64,000 nt of DNA from Deinococcus seoulensis (GTDB lineage: Bacteria > Deinococcota > Deinococci > Deinococcales > Deinococcaceae). The stretch spans positions 36,362-100,361 of the forward strand of contig NZ_BMQM01000015.1 in assembly GCF_014648115.1 (NCBI RefSeq), written 5' to 3'. The notes beneath the pieces are model-generated. The model did no database searches and was not told the origin of the DNA. It was given only the letters and a program-made list of their open reading frames with translations. Below are positions 42,238 to 51,338 of the stretch, piece after piece; positions within the stretch are counted from its first letter, which is position 1, and every line of letters begins with the position of its first letter. The position numbers were made by a program, and so were the translations under genes.

Positions 42238-43458
42238 TCAGGACATCCCTGCGGGCAGAGGTTCAATCAACAGGCTGGGTAGGTCGCGGGGGTACAGGCT
42301 GAGCCGCTCGGCGCCGTCAGTGGTGACGAGCACCGTATCGGAGTGCCGGAATCCGGCCAGGCCGGGCACGTACAGGCCGGGCTCGATGGAGAAGATCATG
42401 CCGGGCTCGATGACGGTGTGATCATCGAGGTCCAGGAACGGGTGTTCGTGACCTTCCAGGCCGAACGCATGCCCGGTGTGGTGGCGGATCAGGTGGGTCA
42501 GACCGAGGTCTTCGATAAAGGCGCGGACGTCGGCTTCCACCTCTGCGCAGGCGCGTCCGGCACGCAGAGCGGCCAGACCGGCGTCCTGCGCGCCGAGCAT
42601 GGCGGAGAAGTACCGTTCGAAGTCGGGCGTGGGGTCGCCGACGTGCATGGTGCGTTCCAGTTCGCTTTCGTACCCGCCCACGACGCCGTACGCGCCTGTG
42701 ACGAGCACGTCGCCCTCCTGAACTCCGGCGTTACGGTGCAGGCCGTGCGGGTGTGCCGTGTTGGCACCGCTGATGAACATGGTGTTGGCGGGCAGGCCTT
42801 CACGGGCTTTGGGCACGTAGCGGTCGCCGAGCGTCTCCAGCAGGTCGCGGGTGGCCTGGAGGCTGGCGGTGTGGGAGACCATGAGTTCGTTGACGCCGGT
42901 GGTGATGGCGCCTTGCATCAGTCGGTGGGCGTGGTCGCCCCAGCGGCAGGCCTCGCGGATCAGGGCAATCTCGGCCGGGCTCTTGATGATGCGCAGGTCG
43001 TCGATCAGGGCGAGTCCGTCATGGACAGGCTGGCTGAGCAGGCTCGACAGAGCCGGTCCGCGGTAGCCCCAGCGGTGCTCATATCCGTCGTGATCGGCGG
43101 CCAAGCGTCCTTGCGGCGCTGCGCGCAGGTGGTCGGCCAGGACGGTCAGAGGGTGCCGGCCGCTGCCGCCGCCTGGGTACTCGGGGTAGGTCAGGGGGGC
43201 GGGCAGGTCCGGGCACTGGTGGGCGAAATGCTCGGCCTCCAGTGCCGGGAGGAGCGTGGTGACGTCGCCGGCGTCAGTGATGACCAGCGCGACGGGCCGT
43301 TCGGTCGCGGCGAAGTGGAAGCCGGTGAGGTACGCGACGCGCACTGGGCCGAACACGCAGATGCGGTTCAGGCCGTTTTCCTGGAGGCGCTGCGCGAGCC
43401 GCTCACGGCGCTGGGCGTGTTCGGCCCGGCTGATCTCGAGGCGGGCGGGTTGGGTCAT
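42238..43458 (-). CDS. M24-family metallopeptidase (Xaa-Pro aminopeptidase-like)
   Basis: 406 residues with creatinase-type N-domain (residues 10-150) and pita-bread catalytic domain. Metal-site regions: GVVGGYESELERTMHVGDPT (the usual first Asp pair is altered), RHHTGHAFGLEGHEHPFL, GMIFSIEPGLYVPGLAGFRH (Glu). Such enzymes remove N-terminal residues before proline or split related amides. The ATG overlaps the stop of the IclR gene. Likely part of breakdown of peptides imported by the divergent operon. The altered metal site makes exact activity uncertain. Confidence 0.85.
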   Translation of the reverse strand: MTQPARLEISRAEHAQRRERLAQRLQENGLNRICVFGPVRVAYLTGFHFAATERPVALVITDAGDVTTLLPALEAEHFAHQCPDLPAPLTYPEYPGGGSGRHPLTVLADHLRAAPQGRLAADHDGYEHRWGYRGPALSSLLSQPVHDGLALIDDLRIIKSPAEIALIREACRWGDHAHRLMQGAITTGVNELMVSHTASLQATRDLLETLGDRYVPKAREGLPANTMFISGANTAHPHGLHRNAGVQEGDVLVTGAYGVVGGYESELERTMHVGDPTPDFERYFSAMLGAQDAGLAALRAGRACAEVEADVRAFIEDLGLTHLIRHHTGHAFGLEGHEHPFLDLDDHTVIEPGMIFSIEPGLYVPGLAGFRHSDTVLVTTDGAERLSLYPRDLPSLLIEPLPAGMS

Positions 43459-44237
43459 GGGGCGTGGGCCTCGTCGCGGGGTTGCAGGATGAGTTCGGTG
43501 GCGGCGCGCTGGGCGACCTGCAGAACAACGGCGGCCAGGTCCGGTACGCGCTCTTTGATGAGGCGGCCGCTGGAGCCGGCGATGCCGATCGCGGCGATGA
43601 CCTTGCCCGCGCCGTTGAGGATGGGCGCGGAGACGCAGCGCACGCCGATCTCGCGTTCCTCGTCGTCTTCGGCGTAGCCCTGTTCCCGGACCACTTGCAG
43701 GGCCACGTCGAGGTGCTCGGGACTGGTGATGGTGTGGGGTGTACGGGGGCGCAGGCCGGTCTTCTGGATGATGTCGGCGATCCGCGCGGGGGGCAGGTCA
43801 GCCAGGAAGAGTTTGCCTACGTCACTGCAGTACAGCGGCGCGATGGAGCCGGGAGTGGTAAACATGCGGACCATGCTGAGCGGTTCGAGTTGGCTGAGGT
43901 ACATGGCGCTGGTGCCATACAGTTCGGCCAGATGCGCGGTTTCCCCGGTGAGGTCAACGAGGTCTTGAAGGTAGGGCCGGACGCGCCGGACAAGGTCGTA
44001 ACGCAGGTAGAGGGAGCGGCTGATCTCGACGATTTCCGGGCCGATGTCGTACCGTTTGCTGTTGAGATCCTGGTGAATGTAGCCGTTGGCGGCCAGGGTC
44101 TGGATGATGCGGTGGATGGTGCTGGGTGCGAGGCCGGCGGCCTGGGAGAGTTCCGCGATGCTCAGTGGACGTTGGGCGTCCACGATGGTGTTGATCAGGG
44201 TCAGGGCCCGTTCGATGCTCTGGACGTTTTCACTCAT
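43455..44237 (-). CDS. IclR-family transcriptional regulator
   Basis: 260 residues: winged helix at 5-70 (SIERALTLINTIVDAQRPLS, LAPSTIHRIIQTLAANGYIH) and an effector-binding GAF-like domain (YLSQLEPLSMVRMFTTPGSI, DDEEREIGVRCVSAPILNGA, VIAAIGIAGSSGRL). Between a DUF885 gene (12-base gap) and the M24 gene (ATGA overlap). It probably senses a metabolite of the pathway and binds the palindrome at 45475-45491 between the two divergent operons. Confidence 0.9.
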   Translation of the reverse strand: MSENVQSIERALTLINTIVDAQRPLSIAELSQAAGLAPSTIHRIIQTLAANGYIHQDLNSKRYDIGPEIVEISRSLYLRYDLVRRVRPYLQDLVDLTGETAHLAELYGTSAMYLSQLEPLSMVRMFTTPGSIAPLYCSDVGKLFLADLPPARIADIIQKTGLRPRTPHTITSPEHLDVALQVVREQGYAEDDEEREIGVRCVSAPILNGAGKVIAAIGIAGSSGRLIKERVPDLAAVVLQVAQRAATELILQPRDEAHAP

Positions 44238-44249
44238 GTGGTGGCTACC

Positions 44250-45446
44250 TCAAGCTTGGAACATCATGAGGCTCCGGGGTGAGTGCATCTGACCGTAGAG
44301 GGTATCGATGAAGGCGGCCCGCTGGTCAGGGTGGATGCGTTCACGAACCGTCCGCACAGCCTCGTCACCGTGCCAGTAGGAGGCGATGAACGGCCCACGG
44401 AAGCTGTACGAGGCGAACCGGATGCGGCCATCGATCCAGACGGGCTGCCCGTAACTGGTGTCTCGCAGGAACGCGCGGACGCGGTCTTCACTCCAGCCGG
44501 CCCCCATCTGGTACCACGCGGCGCTGGTGGCGCTCGCGGACCGCAGTCGCCGCAGCGTCATGTGAATGGCGTCGTTGGTGTCTTCAACCCAGTCGATCAG
44601 GTGCACGCCCTGGTCGCCGATGCCTTCTTGCACGCAGCCGGTGACGGCGTTGGCAGTGCAGAGCAGCACGTCGGGTGTGCTTTCGCCGCGTTCGGCGGCG
44701 GCGCGGGTGTAGAGCAGTTGCGTGGAGTGGCCGGGGAAGACTTCGTGGCAGACGAGGTGCTTGAGGGCGGAGCGGGTGAAGTTCAGATCGACGTTGAGGT
44801 CCATCTGTCCGGCGTTGAAGTTGCAGCGGGCGGTGAAGGGGACGCCTCGCACCTCGTTCAGGGCCATGGTGTAGTCGCCGGTGGGGTAGATCAGTGCGTC
44901 GGTACGCCGCTGCGCTTCGTTCATCAGGGCGCGGAAGGTGGTGCTGAGATCAGCTGACGCGATGGCGCCGTCGGCTTCCCAGCGGTGGACGCGTTCGGCG
45001 AGGGTTCCGCTGCGGTAGCCAGCGTCGTGGAGCAGGGTGTCGATGCGGCCCTGGAGGTCCTGGATGACGTCTTCACTGACCGGTTCGGCGGGCACGCCGA
45101 CGAGCTGCTCGAGTTTTTCCTTGAAGCTGAGTTCTTCTCCCTCGAAGAGGCGGGCGGCGGTTCGCAGGGAGCGCAGCATGTCTTCCAGGAAGGCGCGGCG
45201 TGGGCTGGGGGCGATGTGCCGGGTGGCCTGATCGAGGGCCGCGAGCTCGCTGTGGACTTCTTCCCAGTCTTGGTAGGTGGGAGCTGGGACGAGGTCCTGG
45301 CCGAGGTAGATGGGCACCAGGCCCTCGCTGTCGAGGACGCCGTGCCCGCGGGAGAGGCGGCGCTCGAGTTGATCCATGCCGATGGTGAGGGCGGTGAGGC
45401 GCTGGCCGAGTTCCTGGTCCTGCAGGGTCATGTCTTGTGTGGGCAT
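44250..45446 (-). CDS. DUF885 metallopeptidase-like protein
   Basis: 398 residues from ATG 45446, with GGAGGT 4 bases upstream. Zinc motif HEVFPGH (VCHEVFPGHSTQLLYTRAAA), with a further EGIGDQGVHLIDW region, as in bacterial DUF885 proteins. Family members are predicted zinc peptidases; characterised ones are few. First gene of the leftward operon. A second, more divergent DUF885 protein lies in the opposite operon (51335-52963). Confidence 0.82.
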   Translation of the reverse strand: MPTQDMTLQDQELGQRLTALTIGMDQLERRLSRGHGVLDSEGLVPIYLGQDLVPAPTYQDWEEVHSELAALDQATRHIAPSPRRAFLEDMLRSLRTAARLFEGEELSFKEKLEQLVGVPAEPVSEDVIQDLQGRIDTLLHDAGYRSGTLAERVHRWEADGAIASADLSTTFRALMNEAQRRTDALIYPTGDYTMALNEVRGVPFTARCNFNAGQMDLNVDLNFTRSALKHLVCHEVFPGHSTQLLYTRAAAERGESTPDVLLCTANAVTGCVQEGIGDQGVHLIDWVEDTNDAIHMTLRRLRSASATSAAWYQMGAGWSEDRVRAFLRDTSYGQPVWIDGRIRFASYSFRGPFIASYWHGDEAVRTVRERIHPDQRAAFIDTLYGQMHSPRSLMMFQA

Positions 45447-45474
45447 TGAGACCTCCATGACCAGCGTACTCTAG

Positions 45475-45491
45475 ATTCCGCATTGTGGAAT
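45475..45491. promoter_or_regulatory. probable IclR operator between divergent operons
   Basis: ATTCCGCATTGTGGAAT, an inverted repeat matching 14 of 17 positions to its complement, 29 bases upstream of the DUF885 start and 150 upstream of the binding-protein gene. Length and TTCC/GGAA arms resemble known IclR sites. A second half-site TTCCG follows at 45510-45515. Confidence 0.6.
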
Positions 45492-45642
45492 AGCTTTGGA
45501 CTCAGTCCATTCCGCTCTACGAAACGATCTAGCCCACTGAGGTTGACTTTCCCTTTCGCGGGTTCTTACAATCGGAATCGTTCAGACAGATCAGATCGGC
45601 CCAGAGGAGATGAATCACTACCCCACTCATGGAGGTTACATC

Positions 45643-47259
45643 ATGGCCCGGAATCCCCGTTTCAACCATTCCGCATCCCGAAATGCCTTGCGCCTCGCCG
45701 GCGCCGCATTCATTCTGCTAGGCGGAATGGCGGCGGCTCAGCAGCGTGGCGGCACCCTCACCGTCGGCCTCGGCTACGACATCGACACCCTCAACGTGTA
45801 TTCCACAGGCTTTCTGGGTGACGTACAGGCCGCCGTAGTCGAAGGATTGGTTGCCCCGGATGCCAAGGCCAACTACGTTCCGGTGCTCGCCACGCAGGTC
45901 CCCACCGTCCGCAACGGTGGCATCAAGGTCGCCGCCGACGGCAAGAGCATGACCGTCACCTACCGCCTGCGCCCCGGCGCCAAATGGTCCGACGGGCAGC
46001 CCCTGACCTCCGCCGACGTAAAATTCACCTGGGAAGCCGTCAAGAACCCCAAATTCATCGCGGAAAGCAAGGACGGCACAGAGGACATCACCTCCATCGA
46101 CACGCCCAACGCCACCACCGTGGTCGTGAACTACAAGCGCGTCGCGCCGGATTTCATGAGCACCCTGTTCACCTTCGGCATCCTGCCCAAGCATGCGCTC
46201 GACGGCAAGGACCTGAACACCGACACATACAACGAGAAACCGCTGGGCACTGGCCCGTTCCGGGTCAAGGAATTCCGCCGCGGCCAGTACGTGATTCTGG
46301 AACGCAACCCCTATTACTGGCGCAAGGACAGCAAGGGCGTCCAACTGCCCTACCTCGACGGTATGATCTTCAAGATCATTCCGGACAGCAATACCCTTGT
46401 CACGCAGCTACGCACCGGCGAGGTGCAACTCGCCTACGGCATTCCCTACTCGCAGGTCAAGCAGCTCGACGGCGTGCCCGGCATGCGCATCGTGAAGAAC
46501 AACGTCCTGAGCTGGCAGCACCTGGACTTCAATCTCAAAACGGTCGATGCCTTCAAAGACCCCAACGTGCGCAAGGCCTTCGCCTACGCCATCAACAAAT
46601 CCGCCGTCAGCAAGGCGCTGGGAGGCTATCCCACGCCGATCAACAGCGTGGTTGTACCGGTCTTCTCGTATACCAACCCGGCCGTGCCGAAATACGATTA
46701 CAACCTCACGCGCGCCAAACAGTTACTCGACGCCGCCGGCTGGAAACCCGGTCCTGACGGCATCCGCGTCAAGGACGGCAAACGCATGAGCTTCAAGATC
46801 ATGGCGCAGGCCGGACGCTCCACTGACGAGGACGCCCAGCAGGTCATCATCGCCTCCCTCAAACAGGCCGGCATCGAGCTCCAGCCCGACAACAAGTCCG
46901 GCGTGGCCTTCCGCGACGCACGTTACAAGGGCAATTACGACCTGTTCTACGGCGGCTGGATCACTTCCGCCGACCCGACCTACAGCGTGTTCTTCGGCAG
47001 CAAAGGTGTCAACAACGGGCAGGGGTACTCAAATCCCCGCATCGACACGCTCCTGACCCGCGCCGAGAGCACCCTGGACCCCACGCAGCGCACGGCTGCC
47101 CTGCGGGAATTCCAGACGGCACTGATGACGGACCTGCCCAGCATTCCGATCACCAGCAACCCGTCCATGATCGCCGTCACGGAAAAACTCGGGGGATTCG
47201 TGCCCAACCCGACGAACATGACCAATTTCGTGAATACCAGCGGCTGGTACCTGAAGTAA
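45643..47259 (+). CDS. ABC transporter peptide-binding protein (SBP family 5)
   Basis: 538 residues from ATG 45643, with TGGAGGT at ideal distance; an upstream ATG (45610) has a poor site. Signal peptide ends AAQQ near 33 (ALRLAGAAFILLGGMAAAQ). Family features: GGTLTVGLGYDIDTLNVYST, VTYRLRPGAKWSDGQPLTSA, LGTGPFRVKEFRRGQYVILE, RNPYYW, AYAINKSAVSKAL. It captures peptides or similar solutes outside the membrane. First gene of a nine-gene operon. Confidence 0.92.
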   Translation: MARNPRFNHSASRNALRLAGAAFILLGGMAAAQQRGGTLTVGLGYDIDTLNVYSTGFLGDVQAAVVEGLVAPDAKANYVPVLATQVPTVRNGGIKVAADGKSMTVTYRLRPGAKWSDGQPLTSADVKFTWEAVKNPKFIAESKDGTEDITSIDTPNATTVVVNYKRVAPDFMSTLFTFGILPKHALDGKDLNTDTYNEKPLGTGPFRVKEFRRGQYVILERNPYYWRKDSKGVQLPYLDGMIFKIIPDSNTLVTQLRTGEVQLAYGIPYSQVKQLDGVPGMRIVKNNVLSWQHLDFNLKTVDAFKDPNVRKAFAYAINKSAVSKALGGYPTPINSVVVPVFSYTNPAVPKYDYNLTRAKQLLDAAGWKPGPDGIRVKDGKRMSFKIMAQAGRSTDEDAQQVIIASLKQAGIELQPDNKSGVAFRDARYKGNYDLFYGGWITSADPTYSVFFGSKGVNNGQGYSNPRIDTLLTRAESTLDPTQRTAALREFQTALMTDLPSIPITSNPSMIAVTEKLGGFVPNPTNMTNFVNTSGWYLK

Positions 47260-47290
47260 CGGTGACCGCCCCACGCGCTGCGAGGTCCGA

Positions 47291-48244
47291 ATGAACGCTG
47301 CCCACCTTCTGAAACGACTGCTCGGAACGCTGCCCCTGCTGCTCGGCGTGTCGCTGCTGCTGTTCGGGGTGCTGCACCTCGCACCCGGCGGTCCGCTGGA
47401 CGTGTACGCCGACAACCCCTCGGTGAGTCCCGAGGCGCTCGCGCAGATGCGCGTCGCCTTCGGACTCGATCAGCCCCTGCCAGTGCAGTACGTATCGTGG
47501 GTCACGGCGTTCTTCACTGGCGAGTGGGGCTACTCCATCCGCACTGCCCGGCCCGTTTCGCAGGAGATTCTCGAGCGGCTCGGCCCGACCCTGATCCTGG
47601 GCGGCACCAGCTTCGTGCTGTCCCTGCTCATCGCCCTGCCCCTTGGGATCGTGAGCGCCGTACGCCGTTACAGCGGCGTGGACTACCTCATCACCTTCCT
47701 GTCCTTCCTGGGAGTGAGCATGCCGGTGTTCTGGCTGGCGCTGATGCTGCAGCTGCTCTTCGCCGTGCAGTGGCGCGTGCTGCCCTCGGCCGGTATCCAG
47801 ACCATCGGGAGCAACTCGGTGCTGGATCTGCTGCACCACCTGATCCTGCCCGCGTTCATCCTGGCCTTCGCGTCCGTGGCCGGCTGGAGCCGCTACATGC
47901 GCTCGAGCATGGTCGAGGTGCTTGGGCAGGACTATGTCCGCACCGCCCGCGCCAAGGGCCTGACCGCAGGGCGGGTCGTGTACCGCCACGCCCTGCGCAA
48001 CGCGCTCATCCCGATCATCACGGTCGTGGCGCTCGACTTCGCGACCATCCTGTCAGGCGCGGTGATCACCGAGACCATCTTCGCCTGGCCCGGCATCGGG
48101 CGCCTCTTCATCGAGAGCATGAACGGCCGCGACTACCCGGTCCTGATGGCCCTGATGATGGCCGGTTCGTTCGCCCTGGTCATCAGCAATCTCCTCGCCG
48201 ACCTGGCCTACGCCGCCGTCGACCCCCGGATCCGCTATGAGTAA
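47291..48244 (+). CDS. ABC permease, DppB type
   Basis: 317 residues with six membrane helices. N-terminal RLLGTLPLLLGVSLLLFGVL, LAPGGPLDVYADNP (typical DppB loop) and the EAA-type coupling loop RTARAKGLTAGRVVYRHALR then NALIP. It forms the translocation pore with the next gene product, which it overlaps by 8 bases. Confidence 0.92.
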   Translation: MNAAHLLKRLLGTLPLLLGVSLLLFGVLHLAPGGPLDVYADNPSVSPEALAQMRVAFGLDQPLPVQYVSWVTAFFTGEWGYSIRTARPVSQEILERLGPTLILGGTSFVLSLLIALPLGIVSAVRRYSGVDYLITFLSFLGVSMPVFWLALMLQLLFAVQWRVLPSAGIQTIGSNSVLDLLHHLILPAFILAFASVAGWSRYMRSSMVEVLGQDYVRTARAKGLTAGRVVYRHALRNALIPIITVVALDFATILSGAVITETIFAWPGIGRLFIESMNGRDYPVLMALMMAGSFALVISNLLADLAYAAVDPRIRYE

Positions 48245-49115
48245 TCCCGCCCTGCCTGCCCGCACTCCCCTGGCCGACAGCCCCTGGCGCCTGTTCCTGC
48301 GCCGCTTCCTGCGCCACCGCCTGGCTGTGACGGGCCTCGTGGTGCTGTGCCTGCTCGGCCTGCTGGCGCTGTTCGCGCCGCAGATCGCTCCCTACAGCTT
48401 CGACGAGCAGGACCTCACCATCATGGGGGAGCCACAGCCGCCCAGCCCGGCGCACCTGATGGGCACCGACCAGCTCGGCCGTGACGCCTTCACCCGTGTC
48501 CTGTACGGCGCGCGGGTATCGCTGGCCGTCGGTCTGGCCAGCGCGCTGCTCGCCACGCTGCTCGGCACCCTGATCGGCGCGCTCGCCGGGTACTACCGCG
48601 GCGTGATTGACAACCTCCTGATGCGCCTGACCGACATGGTCCTGTGCATTCCGCTGCTGCCACTGGTGATCCTGCTCTCGGGCATGCTGCGTCCCACCGT
48701 GCCGCTGCTGGTCGGGATCATCGGCGTGCTGGGCTGGATGGGGACGGCCCGCCTGGTTCGCGGGCAGTTCCTGAGCCTGCGCGAACGCGAGTTCGTGGAA
48801 GCCTCCCGCGCCCTGGGCGGCAGCAACAACCGCATCATGTTCCGCCACATGCTCCCCAACGCACTCGGGCCGATCATCGTCGCGACCACCCTCGCGGTGG
48901 GCAGCGGAATCATGCTCGAGTCCGCCCTGTCCTTCCTGGGTCTGGGCGTCCAGCCTCCCACGCCCACCTGGGGCAACCTCCTGAACTACGCCAGCCAGTG
49001 GCTGCAGAACGCTCCGTGGCTGGCAGTCTTCCCCGGCTTGATGATCCTGATCACAGTCCTGGCCGTGAATTTTCTCGGGGATGGACTGCGCGACGCGCTT
49101 GATCCCCGCCCCTGA
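48237..49115 (+). CDS. ABC permease, DppC type
   Basis: 292 residues. LFLRRFLRHRLAVTGLVVLC (DppC N-terminal helix), HLMGTDQLGRDAFTRVLYGA (family signature) and the coupling loop FVEASRALGGSNNRIMFRHM. No gene for the DppD/DppF ATPases follows; the operon goes straight on to metabolic enzymes. Confidence 0.92.
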   Translation: MSNPALPARTPLADSPWRLFLRRFLRHRLAVTGLVVLCLLGLLALFAPQIAPYSFDEQDLTIMGEPQPPSPAHLMGTDQLGRDAFTRVLYGARVSLAVGLASALLATLLGTLIGALAGYYRGVIDNLLMRLTDMVLCIPLLPLVILLSGMLRPTVPLLVGIIGVLGWMGTARLVRGQFLSLREREFVEASRALGGSNNRIMFRHMLPNALGPIIVATTLAVGSGIMLESALSFLGLGVQPPTPTWGNLLNYASQWLQNAPWLAVFPGLMILITVLAVNFLGDGLRDALDPRP

Positions 49116-49131
49116 TCCATAAGGAGAACCC

Positions 49132-50211
49132 ATGAAGATCACGATTGTTGGCGCGGGCGCCATCGGCGGACTCGCCGGCGCCTGGATGACGCAGGCCGGT
49201 CATGACGTGACCCTCGTCGACCGCTGGGCCGAGCACATCGACGCCCTGAAACAACATGGTCTGCGCGTGGACGGCGTGCGTGGCGAACGGCACTTTACCG
49301 TGAAGGCCCTGCACCCCCACGAACTGCAGGGCCCGCTGGAAGCCGTGCTGATCGCCACGAAATCCCAGCATGCCGTCGAGGCCCTGGAGAGCGTCCTCCC
49401 GCACTTCGGGCCGGAGACGTTCGTGGTGTCCTTCCAGAACGGCTTCAACGAACCCGACCTGATCGCGCGCCTGCAGGCTGCCGGGCTGGGCGGCGCCGAG
49501 CGCGTGATGGGCTCGATCCCCAACTACGGCGGCGCGCTCGTCGATCCTGGCTATATCGAGTTCGTGCACGAGGGGCCGATCCAGCTGGGCGAGATGACCG
49601 GTGAGCGCACGCCGCGCCTGACGGAACTCGCCGCGGCGCTCGGCGCGCTGACCGAGGTGCAACTCAGCGACAATATCTGGGGACAGATCTGGGCCAAGGA
49701 AGTCTACAGCGCCCAGGTGGTCTTCAGCGCCCTGGCCGACGCGCCGGTCACCGAGACGCTCGGTGTGGAACGTTACGCCCGGGTGGCGGGCGCCGTCGTC
49801 CGTGAGGCGCTGGAGATCGCCGAGGCGAACGGCATCACCGTCGAGGCCTTCGACTTTTTCGACCCTGCCAACTACAAACCGCGCACGCCCGACGAGACCC
49901 GCAAGTTGCTCGACAACATCCAGCACGCCATCTGGCTACTGAAAAAAGACCAGAAACCCGCCACGCACCAGTTCAAGAAAAAAGGCTCGGGCATCTGGTG
50001 GGACATCGTGTACCGCAACCGCCCCTCCGAGGTGCGGTCCTCGAACGGCAAACTGGTCGCCTACGCCGAGCAGGCCGGAGCGGACTCGCGCCTGAACGCG
50101 AAACTCTGCGAGATGATCTACGAGATCGAGGACGGCCAGCGCCCGCTGGGCTTCCAGAACTTCGAGGAACTCGAGGGGTACGTCCAGAGTCTCGGCAAGG
50201 CGCTGCCATGA
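49132..50211 (+). CDS. ketopantoate reductase-family (ApbA/PanE-like) dehydrogenase
   Basis: 359 residues, preceded by AAGGAGAA. NADP-binding GAGAIGG at 7-13 and TKSQHAVEAL, FQNGFNEPDLI matching the family's glycine-loop and Asn regions. The C-terminal helical domain is longer than in PanE (about 300 aa) and has an unusual basic stretch (HQFKKKGSGIWWDIVYRNRP). The family reduces 2-keto acids or related carbonyls. In this locus it probably acts on a product released from an imported compound. Confidence 0.85.
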   Translation: MKITIVGAGAIGGLAGAWMTQAGHDVTLVDRWAEHIDALKQHGLRVDGVRGERHFTVKALHPHELQGPLEAVLIATKSQHAVEALESVLPHFGPETFVVSFQNGFNEPDLIARLQAAGLGGAERVMGSIPNYGGALVDPGYIEFVHEGPIQLGEMTGERTPRLTELAAALGALTEVQLSDNIWGQIWAKEVYSAQVVFSALADAPVTETLGVERYARVAGAVVREALEIAEANGITVEAFDFFDPANYKPRTPDETRKLLDNIQHAIWLLKKDQKPATHQFKKKGSGIWWDIVYRNRPSEVRSSNGKLVAYAEQAGADSRLNAKLCEMIYEIEDGQRPLGFQNFEELEGYVQSLGKALP

Positions 50212-51338
50212 GCGGCCCGCGACTCGGGGTCGGCGTGATCGGCGCGCACGCCTGGGCGGAATCCGCCCACCTGCCCGGCTATCACGCCTATGACCGCGCG
50301 CGACTCGTGGCGATCTGCGACACCGTCGAAGAGCGCGCCCGAGCCATGGCCGAGAAGTTCGGCATTGAGCGGGTGTATACCGATCACCGCGAGATGCTGC
50401 GCGACCCGGACGTGCAGATGGTGGACGTCTGCACGCCCACCGACACGCACCTGCCCCTGAGCCTGGACGCTATCCGCGCGGGCAAGCACGTGCTCTCCGA
50501 AAAACCCCTCGCGCACGACGCGGCCGACGCGTTCATGGCGGCCCGCGAGGCCGAACGGGCGGGCGTGCGCACCAAGCTGGGGTTCACGTTCCGCTACTCC
50601 CCGGCCATCCGGCAGATTCAGGCCTGGATCAAAGACGGCACGCTCGGCGAGATCTTCCACGTGCACGGCCTGGAGCAGAACTCGCAGTTCCTCGACCCGA
50701 ACTTTCCGCTGCGGCAGGTTCCGCAGGGTGCGGACTTCGGTACCCTGATCCCGTCCTCCATCGTCGGGTACGGCTCGCACCTGATCGACCTGGTGCGCTG
50801 GTGCGCCGGGGAGTACTCGCAGGTGATCGGGAGCATGCACAACTTCATTCCGGAACGCGTCGTGCGTGGGTACGAAGGCATGCAGCGCATCCAGGTGGAG
50901 GACGGCACGGTCGCACTCGTCGAATTCGAGAGTGGCGCGCAGGGCATGCTGCAGACCTCCTACATCGCGGTCGGGAACTACCCGGGCGTGGAACTGCGGG
51001 TGTACGGCAGCCGCGGCGCGGCCGTCGCGCGTCTCGTTGAGGAAAACGGCGTGGCTGAGACGCTGCGCTTCGCGACGCCGGACGCCGTGGAATTCCAGGA
51101 GGTCAAACTCCCGGAAAGTGCCCTGCCGCCCGGAACGACCCTGCACACGCCCTGGCCGGAACTGTATTACCGCAACCTCGTGCGGCACTTCGTGGACGAG
51201 ATCCTCGACGGCACACCCGCCGAATGCACCTTCTACGACGGCGCGAAGAGTCAGGAGGCCGTGAACGCCATCGTGCAGTCTCACCGCGAGCGCCGCTGGG
51301 TGTCGCTCCCGCTGTACCCGCAGGAGGCGCGGGCGTGA
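50208..51338 (+). CDS. Gfo/Idh/MocA-family oxidoreductase
   Basis: 376 residues. Rossmann start GVGVIGAHAWAESAHLPGY, ICDTVEERARAMAEKFGI, the catalytic EKP (98-100; GKHVLSEKPLAHD) and a C-terminal alpha/beta domain with GYGSHLIDLVRWCAGEYSQV, where a conserved His lies. NAD(P)-dependent oxidation or reduction of sugars and cyclic polyols is usual. Overlaps its neighbours by ATGA and GTGA. Confidence 0.88.
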   Translation: MSGPRLGVGVIGAHAWAESAHLPGYHAYDRARLVAICDTVEERARAMAEKFGIERVYTDHREMLRDPDVQMVDVCTPTDTHLPLSLDAIRAGKHVLSEKPLAHDAADAFMAAREAERAGVRTKLGFTFRYSPAIRQIQAWIKDGTLGEIFHVHGLEQNSQFLDPNFPLRQVPQGADFGTLIPSSIVGYGSHLIDLVRWCAGEYSQVIGSMHNFIPERVVRGYEGMQRIQVEDGTVALVEFESGAQGMLQTSYIAVGNYPGVELRVYGSRGAAVARLVEENGVAETLRFATPDAVEFQEVKLPESALPPGTTLHTPWPELYYRNLVRHFVDEILDGTPAECTFYDGAKSQEAVNAIVQSHRERRWVSLPLYPQEARA